Assembly: GCA_015064195.1 (NCBI GenBank)
Contig: SVSO01000172.1
Span: 1 to 6,323, forward strand
DNA from: Oscillospiraceae bacterium
GTDB taxonomy: Bacteria; Bacillota_A; Clostridia; Oscillospirales; CAG-272
Reading direction: 5' to 3'
Length of the DNA stretch: 6,323 bases
Shown: piece by piece, positions 1 through 5,642 of the stretch
Position numbering within the stretch: position 1 is the stretch's first letter
Layout of the letters: the number at the start of each line of letters is the position of its first letter
Translations under genes and position numbers: made by a program
Notes under the pieces: model-generated
The model's input: only the letters and a program-made list of their open reading frames with translations
The model's database searches: none
What the model was told of the DNA's origin: nothing

Positions 1-539
1 TCATCGCAGGCAAGAACTATCTCACCAGCATGGACGGCCTGATCTCCGTCACTGAGGCATCCGTGACGAACGGCGTCGTCACCGGCCATACCGCCGGCAC
101 CATCACGCTCGGCGGCTCCACCTATGCCCTCGCGGACGGCGCGCTCATCTATAAGCTGAATGCAGACGATGAGGTCGTATCCGTCAAGCTCTCCGACACC
201 TACATGCACAACGTCGAGATCATCGTCTCCGGCGACAAGGTGCAGGCCGTCATTCTGCTTGACAAGGCGGACTTTACCGTATCCCACGAGGCAGGCACCA
301 TCACCGTCACCGCCCGTGACAACTTCTCCGACGCGGACAGCTACGCGCTGACGAAGCTCGTGCTGCTCGACACCGAGGAGGAGACCGAGACCGAGATCGA
401 CATCGAAGACATCCGCACCGAGCGTGTGGACGGCGAGCGCTTCGCGTTCCGGTTCAGTCATACGCTGGAGGCAGGCACCTATGTGCTCACCTTCAAGGTG
501 AACGGCGTCTCCTTCGAGGAAATGTTCATCATCGCGTAA
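1..539 (+). CDS. C-terminal part of a beta-rich, probably cell-surface protein (5' end outside window)
   Basis: The reading frame is open from base 3, with no stop upstream of the first ATG at 30, and ends at TAA 537-539. The gene therefore almost certainly enters from the left, and about 179 residues are visible. The sequence is rich in Thr, Val, Gly and Asp, contains no cysteine, and alternates short beta-strand-like stretches (for example GTITLGGSTYALADGALIY and TYVLTFKVNGVSFEEMFI). An acidic run, DTEEETETEIDIEDI, lies about two thirds along. This resembles the C-terminal Ig-like or beta-sandwich regions of secreted or S-layer-homology proteins of Clostridia, but I recognise no named family. 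No membrane anchor, sortase motif or SLH repeat is visible in this part. It is separated from the next gene by a strong terminator, so it belongs to a different transcription unit. Surface location is an inference from composition only. Confidence 0.75.
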   Translation, partial: IAGKNYLTSMDGLISVTEASVTNGVVTGHTAGTITLGGSTYALADGALIYKLNADDEVVSVKLSDTYMHNVEIIVSGDKVQAVILLDKADFTVSHEAGTITVTARDNFSDADSYALTKLVLLDTEEETETEIDIEDIRTERVDGERFAFRFSHTLEAGTYVLTFKVNGVSFEEMFIIA

Positions 540-562
540 GCCACGATAATTTGTTCTCCTTT

Positions 563-593
563 ATCTCTCCGGAATTTTCCGGAGAGATTTTTT
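563..593 (+). terminator. Rho-independent terminator of the upstream surface-protein gene
   Basis: A perfect 11-bp stem (ATCTCTCCGGA at 563-573 with TCCGGAGAGAT at 578-588) closes a 4-nt ATTT loop and runs into an uninterrupted T stretch, 588-593. It starts 24 bases after the stop codon at 537-539 and ends ten bases before the -35 box of the next promoter, so it insulates the two transcription units. Confidence 0.93.
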
Positions 594-603
594 GCAAAAC
601 CCC

Positions 604-632
604 TTGACAAATCCGCCTCAATGTGATATCAT
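604..632 (+). promoter_or_regulatory. Sigma-A promoter with extended -10 for the SPFH operon
   Basis: There is a consensus -35 TTGACA (604-609), a 17-bp spacer, and TATCAT (627-632), which matches five of six -10 positions. The TGa at 624-626 supplies an extended -10 motif. Transcription would start near 638-640, leaving a short leader of about 25 bases before the ATG at 664. The -10 lies within the palindrome at 618-648, so a protein bound there should block RNA polymerase. Confidence 0.85.
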
Positions 633-648
633 TATGATACCACATTGA
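618..648. promoter_or_regulatory. 31-bp palindromic operator over the -10 box (candidate RHH repressor site)
   Basis: Arms TCAATGTGATATCAT (618-632) and ATGATACCACATTGA (634-648) are reverse complements around a central T633, with 14 of 15 pairs matching; the only mismatch is 626/640. The palindrome covers the -10 box, the likely start site and most of the leader. Inside it, TGATATCA (624-631) and TGATACCA (635-642) are direct repeats exactly 11 bp apart, and a third TGAT follows at 646-649. Sites spaced one helical turn apart suit ribbon-helix-helix dimers binding side by side, and the operon encodes such a protein (2024-2221). Most of the element lies at or upstream of the start site, so a DNA operator is likelier than an RNA hairpin. 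The assignment of its binder is an inference. Confidence 0.78.
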
Positions 649-650
649 TT

Positions 651-655
651 GGAGG
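651..655 (+). promoter_or_regulatory. Ribosome binding site fixing the SPFH start
   Basis: GGAGG sits 8 bases upstream of the ATG at 664. An in-frame TTG at 649 overlaps this motif and so cannot be served by it, which makes ATG 664 the start. Confidence 0.88.
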
Positions 656-663
656 ATAACACA

Positions 664-1695
664 ATGAACGAAAAGATTCTCTCGACAAAGAAGAACGGCA
701 TGGCAGTGCTGATCCTCAGCATCCTCGCCTACCTCGCGGCCATCGGCCTCGTCATCTTCGGCGGCATTATGCTGGACAGCGGCCTTGCGCCTGTCGCCAT
801 CGGCGTCGTCTGCCTCGTCGTCGGCATCGTCTGGCTGTGCATCGGCTGGCTCCCCTGGTGCGGCCTGAAGGTGCTGAAGCCGCAGGAGGCGCTGGTTCTC
901 ACGCTGTTCGGCAAGTACATCGGCACGCTCAAGGAGGACGGCTTCTACTTCGTCAATCCCTTCTGCACCGCAGTCAATCCTGCGGCCAAGACCAAATTAA
1001 GCCAGAGCGGCGACGTCGGCGGCGCGCAGACCGCTCCCACACTGAACATCAACGCCTCCGGCGTCTCCATGGAGGCCGCAAGCAACAAGATCTCGCTGAA
1101 GATCATGACGCTCAACAACCAGCGTCAGAAGATCAACGACTGCCTCGGCAATCCCGTGGAGATCGGCATCGCCGTCATGTGGCGCGTCGTCGATACCGCC
1201 AAGGCCGTATTCAACGTGGACAACTACAAGGAATACCTCTCGCTCCAGTGCGACAGTGCACTGCGCAACATCGTGCGCATCTATCCCTACGACGTGGCTC
1301 CCGGCGTGGATACCACCGGCGACGGTCTGGCAGACGAAGGCTCGCTCCGCGGCTCCAGCGAGATCGTGGCGGCACGCATCCGCGACGAGATCCAGTCGAA
1401 GGTCGCCGAGGCCGGCCTTGAGATCATCGAGGCACGCATCACCTATCTCGCATACGCCCCCGAAATCGCGGCGGTCATGCTCCAGCGTCAGCAGGCATCC
1501 GCCATCATCGACGCCCGCAAGATGATCGTGGAGGGCGCGGTCGGCATGGTGGAAATGGCGCTCGACCGTCTGGCCGAAAACGACACCATCAATCTCGATG
1601 AAGAGCGCAAGGCGGCCATGGTCTCCAACCTGCTGGTCGTTCTCTGCGGCAACCGCGACGCACAGCCCGTTGTCAACTCGGGCAGCCTGTATTAA
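664..1695 (+). CDS. SPFH-domain (stomatin/flotillin-like) membrane protein
   Basis: This is a 343-aa membrane-anchored SPFH protein. SPFH proteins form large ring- or cage-like oligomers that organise membrane patches; the exact role of this bacterial subfamily is not known to me. A basic N-terminus (KILSTKKNG) is followed by two hydrophobic segments at about residues 13-35 and 43-64. The SPFH domain then runs from about 67 (GLKVLKPQEALVLTLFGKY) through the core strands (ISLKIMTLNNQRQKINDCLG, PVEIGIAVMWRVVDTAKAVF) to the conserved helix with Q274-R-Q-Q-A278. The C-terminal segment (VEGAVGMVEMAL, then LDEERKAAMVSNLLVVLCG) is typical of the subfamily found in Clostridia. A loop at residues 216-226 reads DTTGDGLADEG, which resembles a calcium-binding loop. 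The start at 664 is set by GGAGG at 651-655. It is the first gene of the operon, under the palindrome-covered promoter, with YbjQ starting 12 bases after its stop. The family call is firm; function is inferred. Confidence 0.95.
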   Translation: MNEKILSTKKNGMAVLILSILAYLAAIGLVIFGGIMLDSGLAPVAIGVVCLVVGIVWLCIGWLPWCGLKVLKPQEALVLTLFGKYIGTLKEDGFYFVNPFCTAVNPAAKTKLSQSGDVGGAQTAPTLNINASGVSMEAASNKISLKIMTLNNQRQKINDCLGNPVEIGIAVMWRVVDTAKAVFNVDNYKEYLSLQCDSALRNIVRIYPYDVAPGVDTTGDGLADEGSLRGSSEIVAARIRDEIQSKVAEAGLEIIEARITYLAYAPEIAAVMLQRQQASAIIDARKMIVEGAVGMVEMALDRLAENDTINLDEERKAAMVSNLLVVLCGNRDAQPVVNSGSLY

Positions 1696-1700
1696 GGAGG
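1694..1700 (+). promoter_or_regulatory. Strong ribosome binding site for the YbjQ gene
   Basis: AAGGAGG overlaps the last two bases of the SPFH stop codon and lies 7 bases before the ATG at 1708, so termination on one gene places ribosomes on the next. Confidence 0.85.
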
Positions 1701-1707
1701 TCAAATC

Positions 1708-2022
1708 ATGCTGATTGTCACAACCGATACCATTTTCGGAAAAAGCCTTGAAATGCTGGGACTCGTGGAGGGCAGCACCATCCAGTCGAAGCACATCGGA
1801 AGCGATATCTCCCAGAGCTTCAAAACCATCGTCGGCGGCGAGCTGCGCTCCTATACGGACATGATGAACAAGGCTCGCGCGCTGGCGACAAAACGCATGG
1901 TGGAGCAGGCCGAGGCCATGGGCGCGGATGCCATCGTATGCGTGCGCTACACATCGGCGGCCGTGATGCAGGGCGCGGCCGAGATCCTCGCCTACGGCAC
2001 CGCTGTGAAATTTGCGAACTGA
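1708..2022 (+). CDS. YbjQ/DUF74 family protein (often annotated heavy-metal-binding domain)
   Basis: This 104-aa soluble protein has no signal peptide. Family signatures appear in order: an N-terminal strand with a conserved Thr pair (VTTDTIFGKSLEMLG, residues 4-18), a GLVEGSTI turn (18-25), IVGGELRSY (41-49), a long helix rich in Ala and charged residues (about 51-71), and the GADAIVCVRY strand (72-81), followed by a closing strand ILAYGTAVKF. Length and order match the usual single-domain YbjQ, which is known to form pentameric rings. The family name 'heavy-metal-binding' is weakly founded here: the chain has one cysteine (C78), one histidine (H29) and no Cys/His cluster. It sits between the SPFH gene and the regulator, so a role as a soluble partner of the membrane scaffold is plausible but unproven. 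An excellent RBS supports the start. Confidence 0.93.
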   Translation: MLIVTTDTIFGKSLEMLGLVEGSTIQSKHIGSDISQSFKTIVGGELRSYTDMMNKARALATKRMVEQAEAMGADAIVCVRYTSAAVMQGAAEILAYGTAVKFAN

Positions 2023-2023
2023 T

Positions 2024-2221
2024 ATGGCAGAGAAAAAACAGGTTCCGCTGCGCCTGTCGGAAAAGCTGTACAACGAGATCGCGGCATGGGCGGAGGATGA
2101 TTTCCGCTCGGTCAACGGTCAGATCGAGTACCTGCTCACCGAATGTGTGCGCCAGCGAAAAAAGAACGGCAAGTACGTCTCCGACGAGCTTGACAAGCCG
2201 CTGGATATTGACATTTCGTGA
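2024..2221 (+). CDS. Arc-type ribbon-helix-helix DNA-binding protein, likely autorepressor
   Basis: This 65-aa protein has the fold order of an Arc/MetJ-type regulator. A basic N-terminal strand KKQVPLRLS (residues 4-12) would form the two-stranded DNA-contacting ribbon in a dimer. Helix A (about 12-25, EKLYNEIAAWAEDD) and helix B (about 29-47, SVNGQIEYLLTECVRQRKK) follow, with the turn at FRSVNGQ matching the family. The tail after residue 48 is short and acidic. The ATG at 2024 comes one base after the YbjQ stop (TGA 2020-2022) and has only a weak Shine-Dalgarno, so expression probably depends on translational coupling. An in-frame TTG at 2012 would overlap YbjQ and has no RBS. Its position inside the operon and the helically phased boxes at 624-649 make it the natural candidate to bind the operon's own promoter. 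The fold call is strong; the target is an inference. Confidence 0.92.
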   Translation: MAEKKQVPLRLSEKLYNEIAAWAEDDFRSVNGQIEYLLTECVRQRKKNGKYVSDELDKPLDIDIS

Positions 2222-2223
2222 GG
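2220..2223 (+). promoter_or_regulatory. Ribosome binding site deciding the SdpI-family start
   Basis: GAGG, overlapping the TGA of the upstream gene, lies 6 bases before the ATG at 2230. A GTG at 2218 is in frame and overlaps the stop as GTGA, but it has no Shine-Dalgarno of its own and would add four non-conserved residues (MRCG). ATG 2230 is preferred. Confidence 0.7.
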
Positions 2224-2229
2224 TGCGGT

Positions 2230-2610
2230 ATGGGTTATCACATTGCAATGACATTGTGTGCCATGCTTCTTCCGATAACGATGATTGCCGTCGGCGCGTG
2301 GTATTTCTTTCATACGCCCACAGAGCTCAACCATTGGTCCGGCTACCGCACGCCCATGTCCATGAAAAGTCCGCAGACATGGTTTTTTGCCCAGAAAATG
2401 ATCGGCAGATTGTGGTTCCCCGCCGGTATGCTCATGACACCGCCCACGCTGATTCTCATGCTCCTCCTGCCGGACGGCACGGAAGCTTCCGTGGAATCAG
2501 CCGTTATGCTTGTCATAACGCTTCAGACAGTCATCCTTTTGGGCACGATCGTCATCGTCGAAATCCTTTTGTACAAGCATTTCGATAAAAACGGCAATCC
2601 GCGTCTATAA
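2230..2610 (+). CDS. SdpI/YhfL-family integral membrane protein
   Basis: This 126-aa protein carries the family hallmark between its first two membrane segments: G38-Y39-R40-T41-P42-x-S44-M45-K46-S47, then T50-W51 and A54. Hydrophobic helices lie at about residues 4-27, 59-80 and 88-115, and the chain ends in a charged KHFDKNGNPR tail typical of the group. The family includes the C-terminal domain of Bacillus subtilis SdpI, which gives immunity to the SdpC toxin and signals its presence. This short version lacks the extra N-terminal helices of full SdpI, like many stand-alone YhfL-type proteins. It follows the RHH gene with almost no gap, so it is co-transcribed and probably co-regulated. A role in immunity or membrane stress is inferred from family and context. 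No toxin gene is visible in the window. Confidence 0.9.
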   Translation: MGYHIAMTLCAMLLPITMIAVGAWYFFHTPTELNHWSGYRTPMSMKSPQTWFFAQKMIGRLWFPAGMLMTPPTLILMLLLPDGTEASVESAVMLVITLQTVILLGTIVIVEILLYKHFDKNGNPRL

Positions 2611-2624
2611 CCAATAAACCTCTG

Positions 2625-2630
2625 AAAGGA
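2625..2630 (+). promoter_or_regulatory. Ribosome binding site for the DUF4838 gene
   Basis: AAAGGA lies 7 bases before the ATG at 2638. The 27-base gap after the SdpI-family stop holds this RBS and no hairpin, so read-through from upstream is expected. I see no convincing separate promoter in the gap. Confidence 0.7.
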
Positions 2631-2637
2631 TATCGTC

Positions 2638-4623
2638 ATGGCAAATCACATCATCATCGCCAAAACCGACTCCCATCCCACAACCGCCTTCGCCTGCGAG
2701 GAGCTGGGCAGGTATCTTTCACGGATGGATCAATCCATGGATTTCGAAATCGGGGACTTCAGCACCTGCACGATCCCCGAAAACGAAAATATGCTGCTTG
2801 TAGGAAGAAATCCTCAGCTTGACCCTCTGGCTCCCGCAGTGAAAAATCCGGAGCTTGATGATGCGATTTTTATTCGCGTCAAGGGAGGCAGCGGCATCAT
2901 CACCGGCTGCAATCCGAGAAGTGTGCTGATTGCCGCTTACCGTTATCTGCGTGAGCTTGGTGCGGCATTTGTCCGTCCCGGCAAGGACGGCGAGGTCATT
3001 CCGGAGATTTCGCTCCGGAACAGCGAGGTGCAGGTCTGCGAAGCTGCCTCTAACCGTTACCGTGTCGTCTGCATCGAGGGTGCGGACAGCTATGAGCATA
3101 TCGCCGATATGGTGGATTGGATCCCCAAAGCCGGCATGAACGGATATTACACCCAGTTTTTCAATCCGTATGAATTCTTCGAGCGCTGGTATTCGAAAAA
3201 ATCCGATGTGCCGTTTACCTTTGAAGAGAGCGAAAGGCTGTATGAAAAGCTGTGCGGGGAAATCTGCCTGCGCAGTCTGATGCATCATGCCGTGGGACAC
3301 GGATGGACCGCAAAAGCCTTCGGCATCGAAGTAAACGGCTGGGCAAAGATCACGCCCGATCAGTATGATCCCTCCATCAGACAATATCTGGCAGAGGTTG
3401 GCGGCGTCCGCGCATTCCGGTTTGATATGCCGCTGAATACACAGCTCTGCTTTTCCAATCCCACCGTGCAGAAGCGGCTTGCCGACTGCGTGGTGGAATA
3501 CGCCAAAAAGCATCCCGATGTGAGCCACATCTGCTTCACGCTGGCTGACGGACGGAATGCGCACTGCGAATGCGAACAATGCAGCACCAGAACGCCCTGC
3601 GAATGGTATGTTGACATTCTGAACCGCATTGATCGGGAAATGACCGCCAACCACCTGCCGCAAAAGATTACATTTACCACCTATCTTGATACCCTTTGGC
3701 CGCCCAAAACCGCGCGCCTGCATAATCCCGACCGTTTTCTGATCAAGCTTGCCCCCATCACCCGCAATCTTCATCACTCCTTTGACGAAATCGACCGGAG
3801 CAAAACCTACAAATATCCCGAATATTCGCTCAATCACATCGAAACCACGGGCGATGCCGGCGTCATCATGCAAATGCTCCACGATTGGATGGAAACCTGT
3901 GGCGAGATCGACGCTGCGGATTTTGACTATCATCTCTGGCGCGGACAGCTGACCGATTTCGGCTTCACCACAATCTCCAAAATCCTGTACCGGGATATCC
4001 GGGCTCTGCCGGACTTCCGGCTGAACGGTCTGATCAGCTGCCAATTGAATCGCTGCAGCATGCCCAGCAATCTTCCCATGGAAACCATGGCGCAGACGCT
4101 CTGGAACAGCAAGCTGTCCTTTGAGGAAATCGAAAATGCCTATATGCGAAATGCCTTCGGAAACGGCGCAGATCTTGTCCGGGACTATCTGCACTGCGTG
4201 AGCGAATATGTCGCCGCCGATCCGTATGACATCATGCGCTGGGAAGCGCGTGTTTCCCCGACCTTCGGCAAAACGCTTGCAGGCAAGATGACATGGAGCC
4301 ATGACGAAATGATGCGGAGAATTCAACACGGCAAGCAGATCGTAGAAGCGTTCAAGGCGACCACCGCAGAATATATCGAAAAGAACAGCATTCCCGCGCA
4401 GAAGCTGTCCTGGGAATATCTGGCATTTCACGCAGAGATCACACTTTTATATGCCAATGTTCTTCTTGCGCTTTACGACGACTGTGCCGACAACACCGTC
4501 CTGGAGACGGCAAAGAAATGCCTGTGCGATTATTTATGCGCCAACGAGGATCAATTCCACCCGGCACTGGATGTCTGGGGATACCTCCTCCATATGGACA
4601 GGCCGCTTTACAAAAAAGCATAA
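2638..4623 (+). CDS. DUF4838 domain protein, glycoside-hydrolase-like, cytosolic
   Basis: This 661-aa protein begins with an alpha/beta domain (residues about 1-120) like the accessory N-terminal domain of GH20 and GH67 enzymes: HIIIAKTDSHPTTAFACEEL, LLVGRNP, then the helix VLIAAYRYLRELGAAFVRPG. A TIM-barrel-like DUF4838 region follows from about 138 (NRYRVVCIEGADSYEHIADM). It includes LCFSNPTVQKRLADCVVEYA, FTLADGRNAHCECEQC and the barrel strand FTTYLDTLWPP. The C310-x-C312-xx-C315 motif, followed a few residues later by WYVDILNRI, is the signature that decides the call. The last ~150 residues look helical. No signal peptide is present, unlike many DUF4838 proteins, so it probably acts on imported sugars inside the cell. 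Activity and substrate are not known to me. Codon choice is visibly more A/T-ending than in the SPFH gene. Family confidence is good; enzymatic function is inferred. Confidence 0.85.
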   Translation: MANHIIIAKTDSHPTTAFACEELGRYLSRMDQSMDFEIGDFSTCTIPENENMLLVGRNPQLDPLAPAVKNPELDDAIFIRVKGGSGIITGCNPRSVLIAAYRYLRELGAAFVRPGKDGEVIPEISLRNSEVQVCEAASNRYRVVCIEGADSYEHIADMVDWIPKAGMNGYYTQFFNPYEFFERWYSKKSDVPFTFEESERLYEKLCGEICLRSLMHHAVGHGWTAKAFGIEVNGWAKITPDQYDPSIRQYLAEVGGVRAFRFDMPLNTQLCFSNPTVQKRLADCVVEYAKKHPDVSHICFTLADGRNAHCECEQCSTRTPCEWYVDILNRIDREMTANHLPQKITFTTYLDTLWPPKTARLHNPDRFLIKLAPITRNLHHSFDEIDRSKTYKYPEYSLNHIETTGDAGVIMQMLHDWMETCGEIDAADFDYHLWRGQLTDFGFTTISKILYRDIRALPDFRLNGLISCQLNRCSMPSNLPMETMAQTLWNSKLSFEEIENAYMRNAFGNGADLVRDYLHCVSEYVAADPYDIMRWEARVSPTFGKTLAGKMTWSHDEMMRRIQHGKQIVEAFKATTAEYIEKNSIPAQKLSWEYLAFHAEITLLYANVLLALYDDCADNTVLETAKKCLCDYLCANEDQFHPALDVWGYLLHMDRPLYKKA

Positions 4624-4664
4624 GCGGCTTCCGGGCATTCTCCCTCAAAATTCAAAAGCATCGT

Positions 4665-4670
4665 AAGGAG
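4665..4670 (+). promoter_or_regulatory. Ribosome binding site for the alpha/beta hydrolase
   Basis: AAGGAG lies 8 bases before the ATG at 4679. The 55-base gap after the DUF4838 stop holds no hairpin terminator and no clear promoter, so co-transcription is likely. Confidence 0.75.
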
Positions 4671-4678
4671 AACCATTC

Positions 4679-5602
4679 ATGACATCCGAAAAAATCACAA
4701 TCGGCGAAGGCACCGCCTTCCCGCTGAAGGGCATGCTGACGCTGCCCGACGATCTCACCGAAAAGGTGCCCGCCGTGGTGCTCGTCCACGGCTCCGGCTC
4801 CTCCAATATGGACGAAAAGGTGATGGCGCTCACGCCCTTCCGTGACATCGCGGAGGGTCTCGCCGCCCGCGGCATCGCCGCTGTGCGCTACGACAAGCGC
4901 TCCTTCGCGCATCCCTTTAAGCTGCTTCGTAATAAAGAACTCACCGTCCGTGAGGAGACCATCGAGGACGCGATCCTTGCGGCGGAGCTTTTACGGAAAG
5001 ATGCGCGCATTGATCCCGCCCGCGTCTTCATCGCCGGTCACAGCATGGGCGGCATGCTCGCCCCGCGCATCGATGCGGAGGGCGGAAACTTTGCCGGTCT
5101 CATCCTGCTCGCCGGTTCGCCGCGGAAGATGGAGGAAATCCTTGCCGAGCAGACCTCGGAAATGCTCGCCGAGATGAAGGGCTTCACCCGCCGCATCATG
5201 GAAAAGCAGGTGAAAAAGCTCCTGTCCGGCTTTGACGGACTGTATGATATGAGCGATGCGGAAGCCAAAAAGAAAAAGTACGGCGGCGGCGTGACCATGT
5301 ACTATTTCAAGGAAATGGGCGAGCACGACGTGCCCGGCTATCTTGCGAAAACCGTCAAGCCCATGCTGATCCTGCAGGGCGGGAAGGATTTCCAGGTGAA
5401 AGCCGACCGCGATTTCGCGCGCTACAAGGAGCTTCTTGCCGGACGCGATAACGTCACCTTCCGACTGTACGAAAATCTCAACCACGTCTTCGTGCCGTCT
5501 GTATACGGCAAGATCTCCATGGCGAAGCAGGAGTACAAAAAGAAGCAGACCGTCTGCAGCGAAGTGATCGACGATATCGCGGCGTGGATCCACAGCATCT
5601 GA
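4679..5602 (+). CDS. Alpha/beta-fold serine hydrolase (esterase/peptidase-S9-like)
   Basis: This 307-aa cytosolic hydrolase has a complete catalytic set. The oxyanion-loop motif H37-G-S-G follows the strand AVVLV. The nucleophile elbow is G120-H-S122-M-G-G. The acid is D237 in LQGGKD, and the base is H269 in NLNHVF. The segment with PFRDIAEGLAARGIAAVRYDKR (about 53-74) is typical of the group of small esterases that act on acyl esters or short peptides. A helical, Lys- and Glu-rich cap insert occupies about residues 150-215. It has no signal peptide. The start is backed by a good RBS. The gene follows DUF4838 and ends just before a strong terminator, so it is probably the last gene of the transcript; a de-esterification role on a carbohydrate substrate is possible. 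The exact substrate cannot be read from sequence. Confidence 0.92.
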   Translation: MTSEKITIGEGTAFPLKGMLTLPDDLTEKVPAVVLVHGSGSSNMDEKVMALTPFRDIAEGLAARGIAAVRYDKRSFAHPFKLLRNKELTVREETIEDAILAAELLRKDARIDPARVFIAGHSMGGMLAPRIDAEGGNFAGLILLAGSPRKMEEILAEQTSEMLAEMKGFTRRIMEKQVKKLLSGFDGLYDMSDAEAKKKKYGGGVTMYYFKEMGEHDVPGYLAKTVKPMLILQGGKDFQVKADRDFARYKELLAGRDNVTFRLYENLNHVFVPSVYGKISMAKQEYKKKQTVCSEVIDDIAAWIHSI

Positions 5603-5606
5603 ATGA

Positions 5607-5638
5607 AAGAATCCGACCGGTGAACCGGTCGGATTTTT
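5607..5638. terminator. Hairpin terminator between convergent genes, probably bidirectional
   Basis: A perfect 10-bp stem (ATCCGACCGG at 5611-5620 with CCGGTCGGAT at 5625-5634) closes a TGAA loop and is followed by T's through 5638. Flanking A's at 5607-5610 pair partly with this T-run. Read from the minus strand, the stem is followed by a T-rich but interrupted tail (TCTTTC). It lies 4 bases after the alpha/beta hydrolase stop and 4 bases from the stop of the minus-strand glycosidase, so it probably serves both, more strongly on the plus strand. Confidence 0.88.
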
Positions 5639-5642
5639 CATG

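Noticed and set aside
633..638. TATGAT as the -10 box
   Set aside because: It would sit 23 bp from TTGACA, too far; TATCAT at 627-632 has a 17-bp spacer and an extended TG.
618..648. The palindrome as a terminator or RNA attenuator
   Set aside because: No T-run follows, the upstream gene already has a strong terminator, and much of the element lies upstream of the predicted transcription start.
649..663. TTG start for the SPFH gene, adding five residues
   Set aside because: It overlaps the GGAGG that serves ATG 664 and has no Shine-Dalgarno of its own.
997..2115. 372-codon open frame on the minus strand opposite SPFH and YbjQ
   Set aside because: It spans several well-supported plus-strand genes, is His/Asp/Gly-rich without domain order, and has no promoter or RBS that I can support.
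2218..2229. GTG start for the SdpI-family gene overlapping the RHH stop
   Set aside because: Overlap starts of the GTGA type do occur, but the GAGG at 2220-2223 is correctly placed for ATG 2230, and the four extra residues are not family-like.
1938..2588. 216-codon plus-strand frame overlapping the RHH and SdpI genes
   Set aside because: Its translation is Arg/His/Ser-rich low-quality sequence, while the overlapping frames encode recognisable RHH and SdpI-family proteins.
2719..4431. 570-codon open frame on the minus strand opposite the DUF4838 gene
   Set aside because: It mirrors a plus-strand gene with clear family motifs and a good RBS; its translation has no recognisable domain and looks like a frame shadow caused by codon bias.
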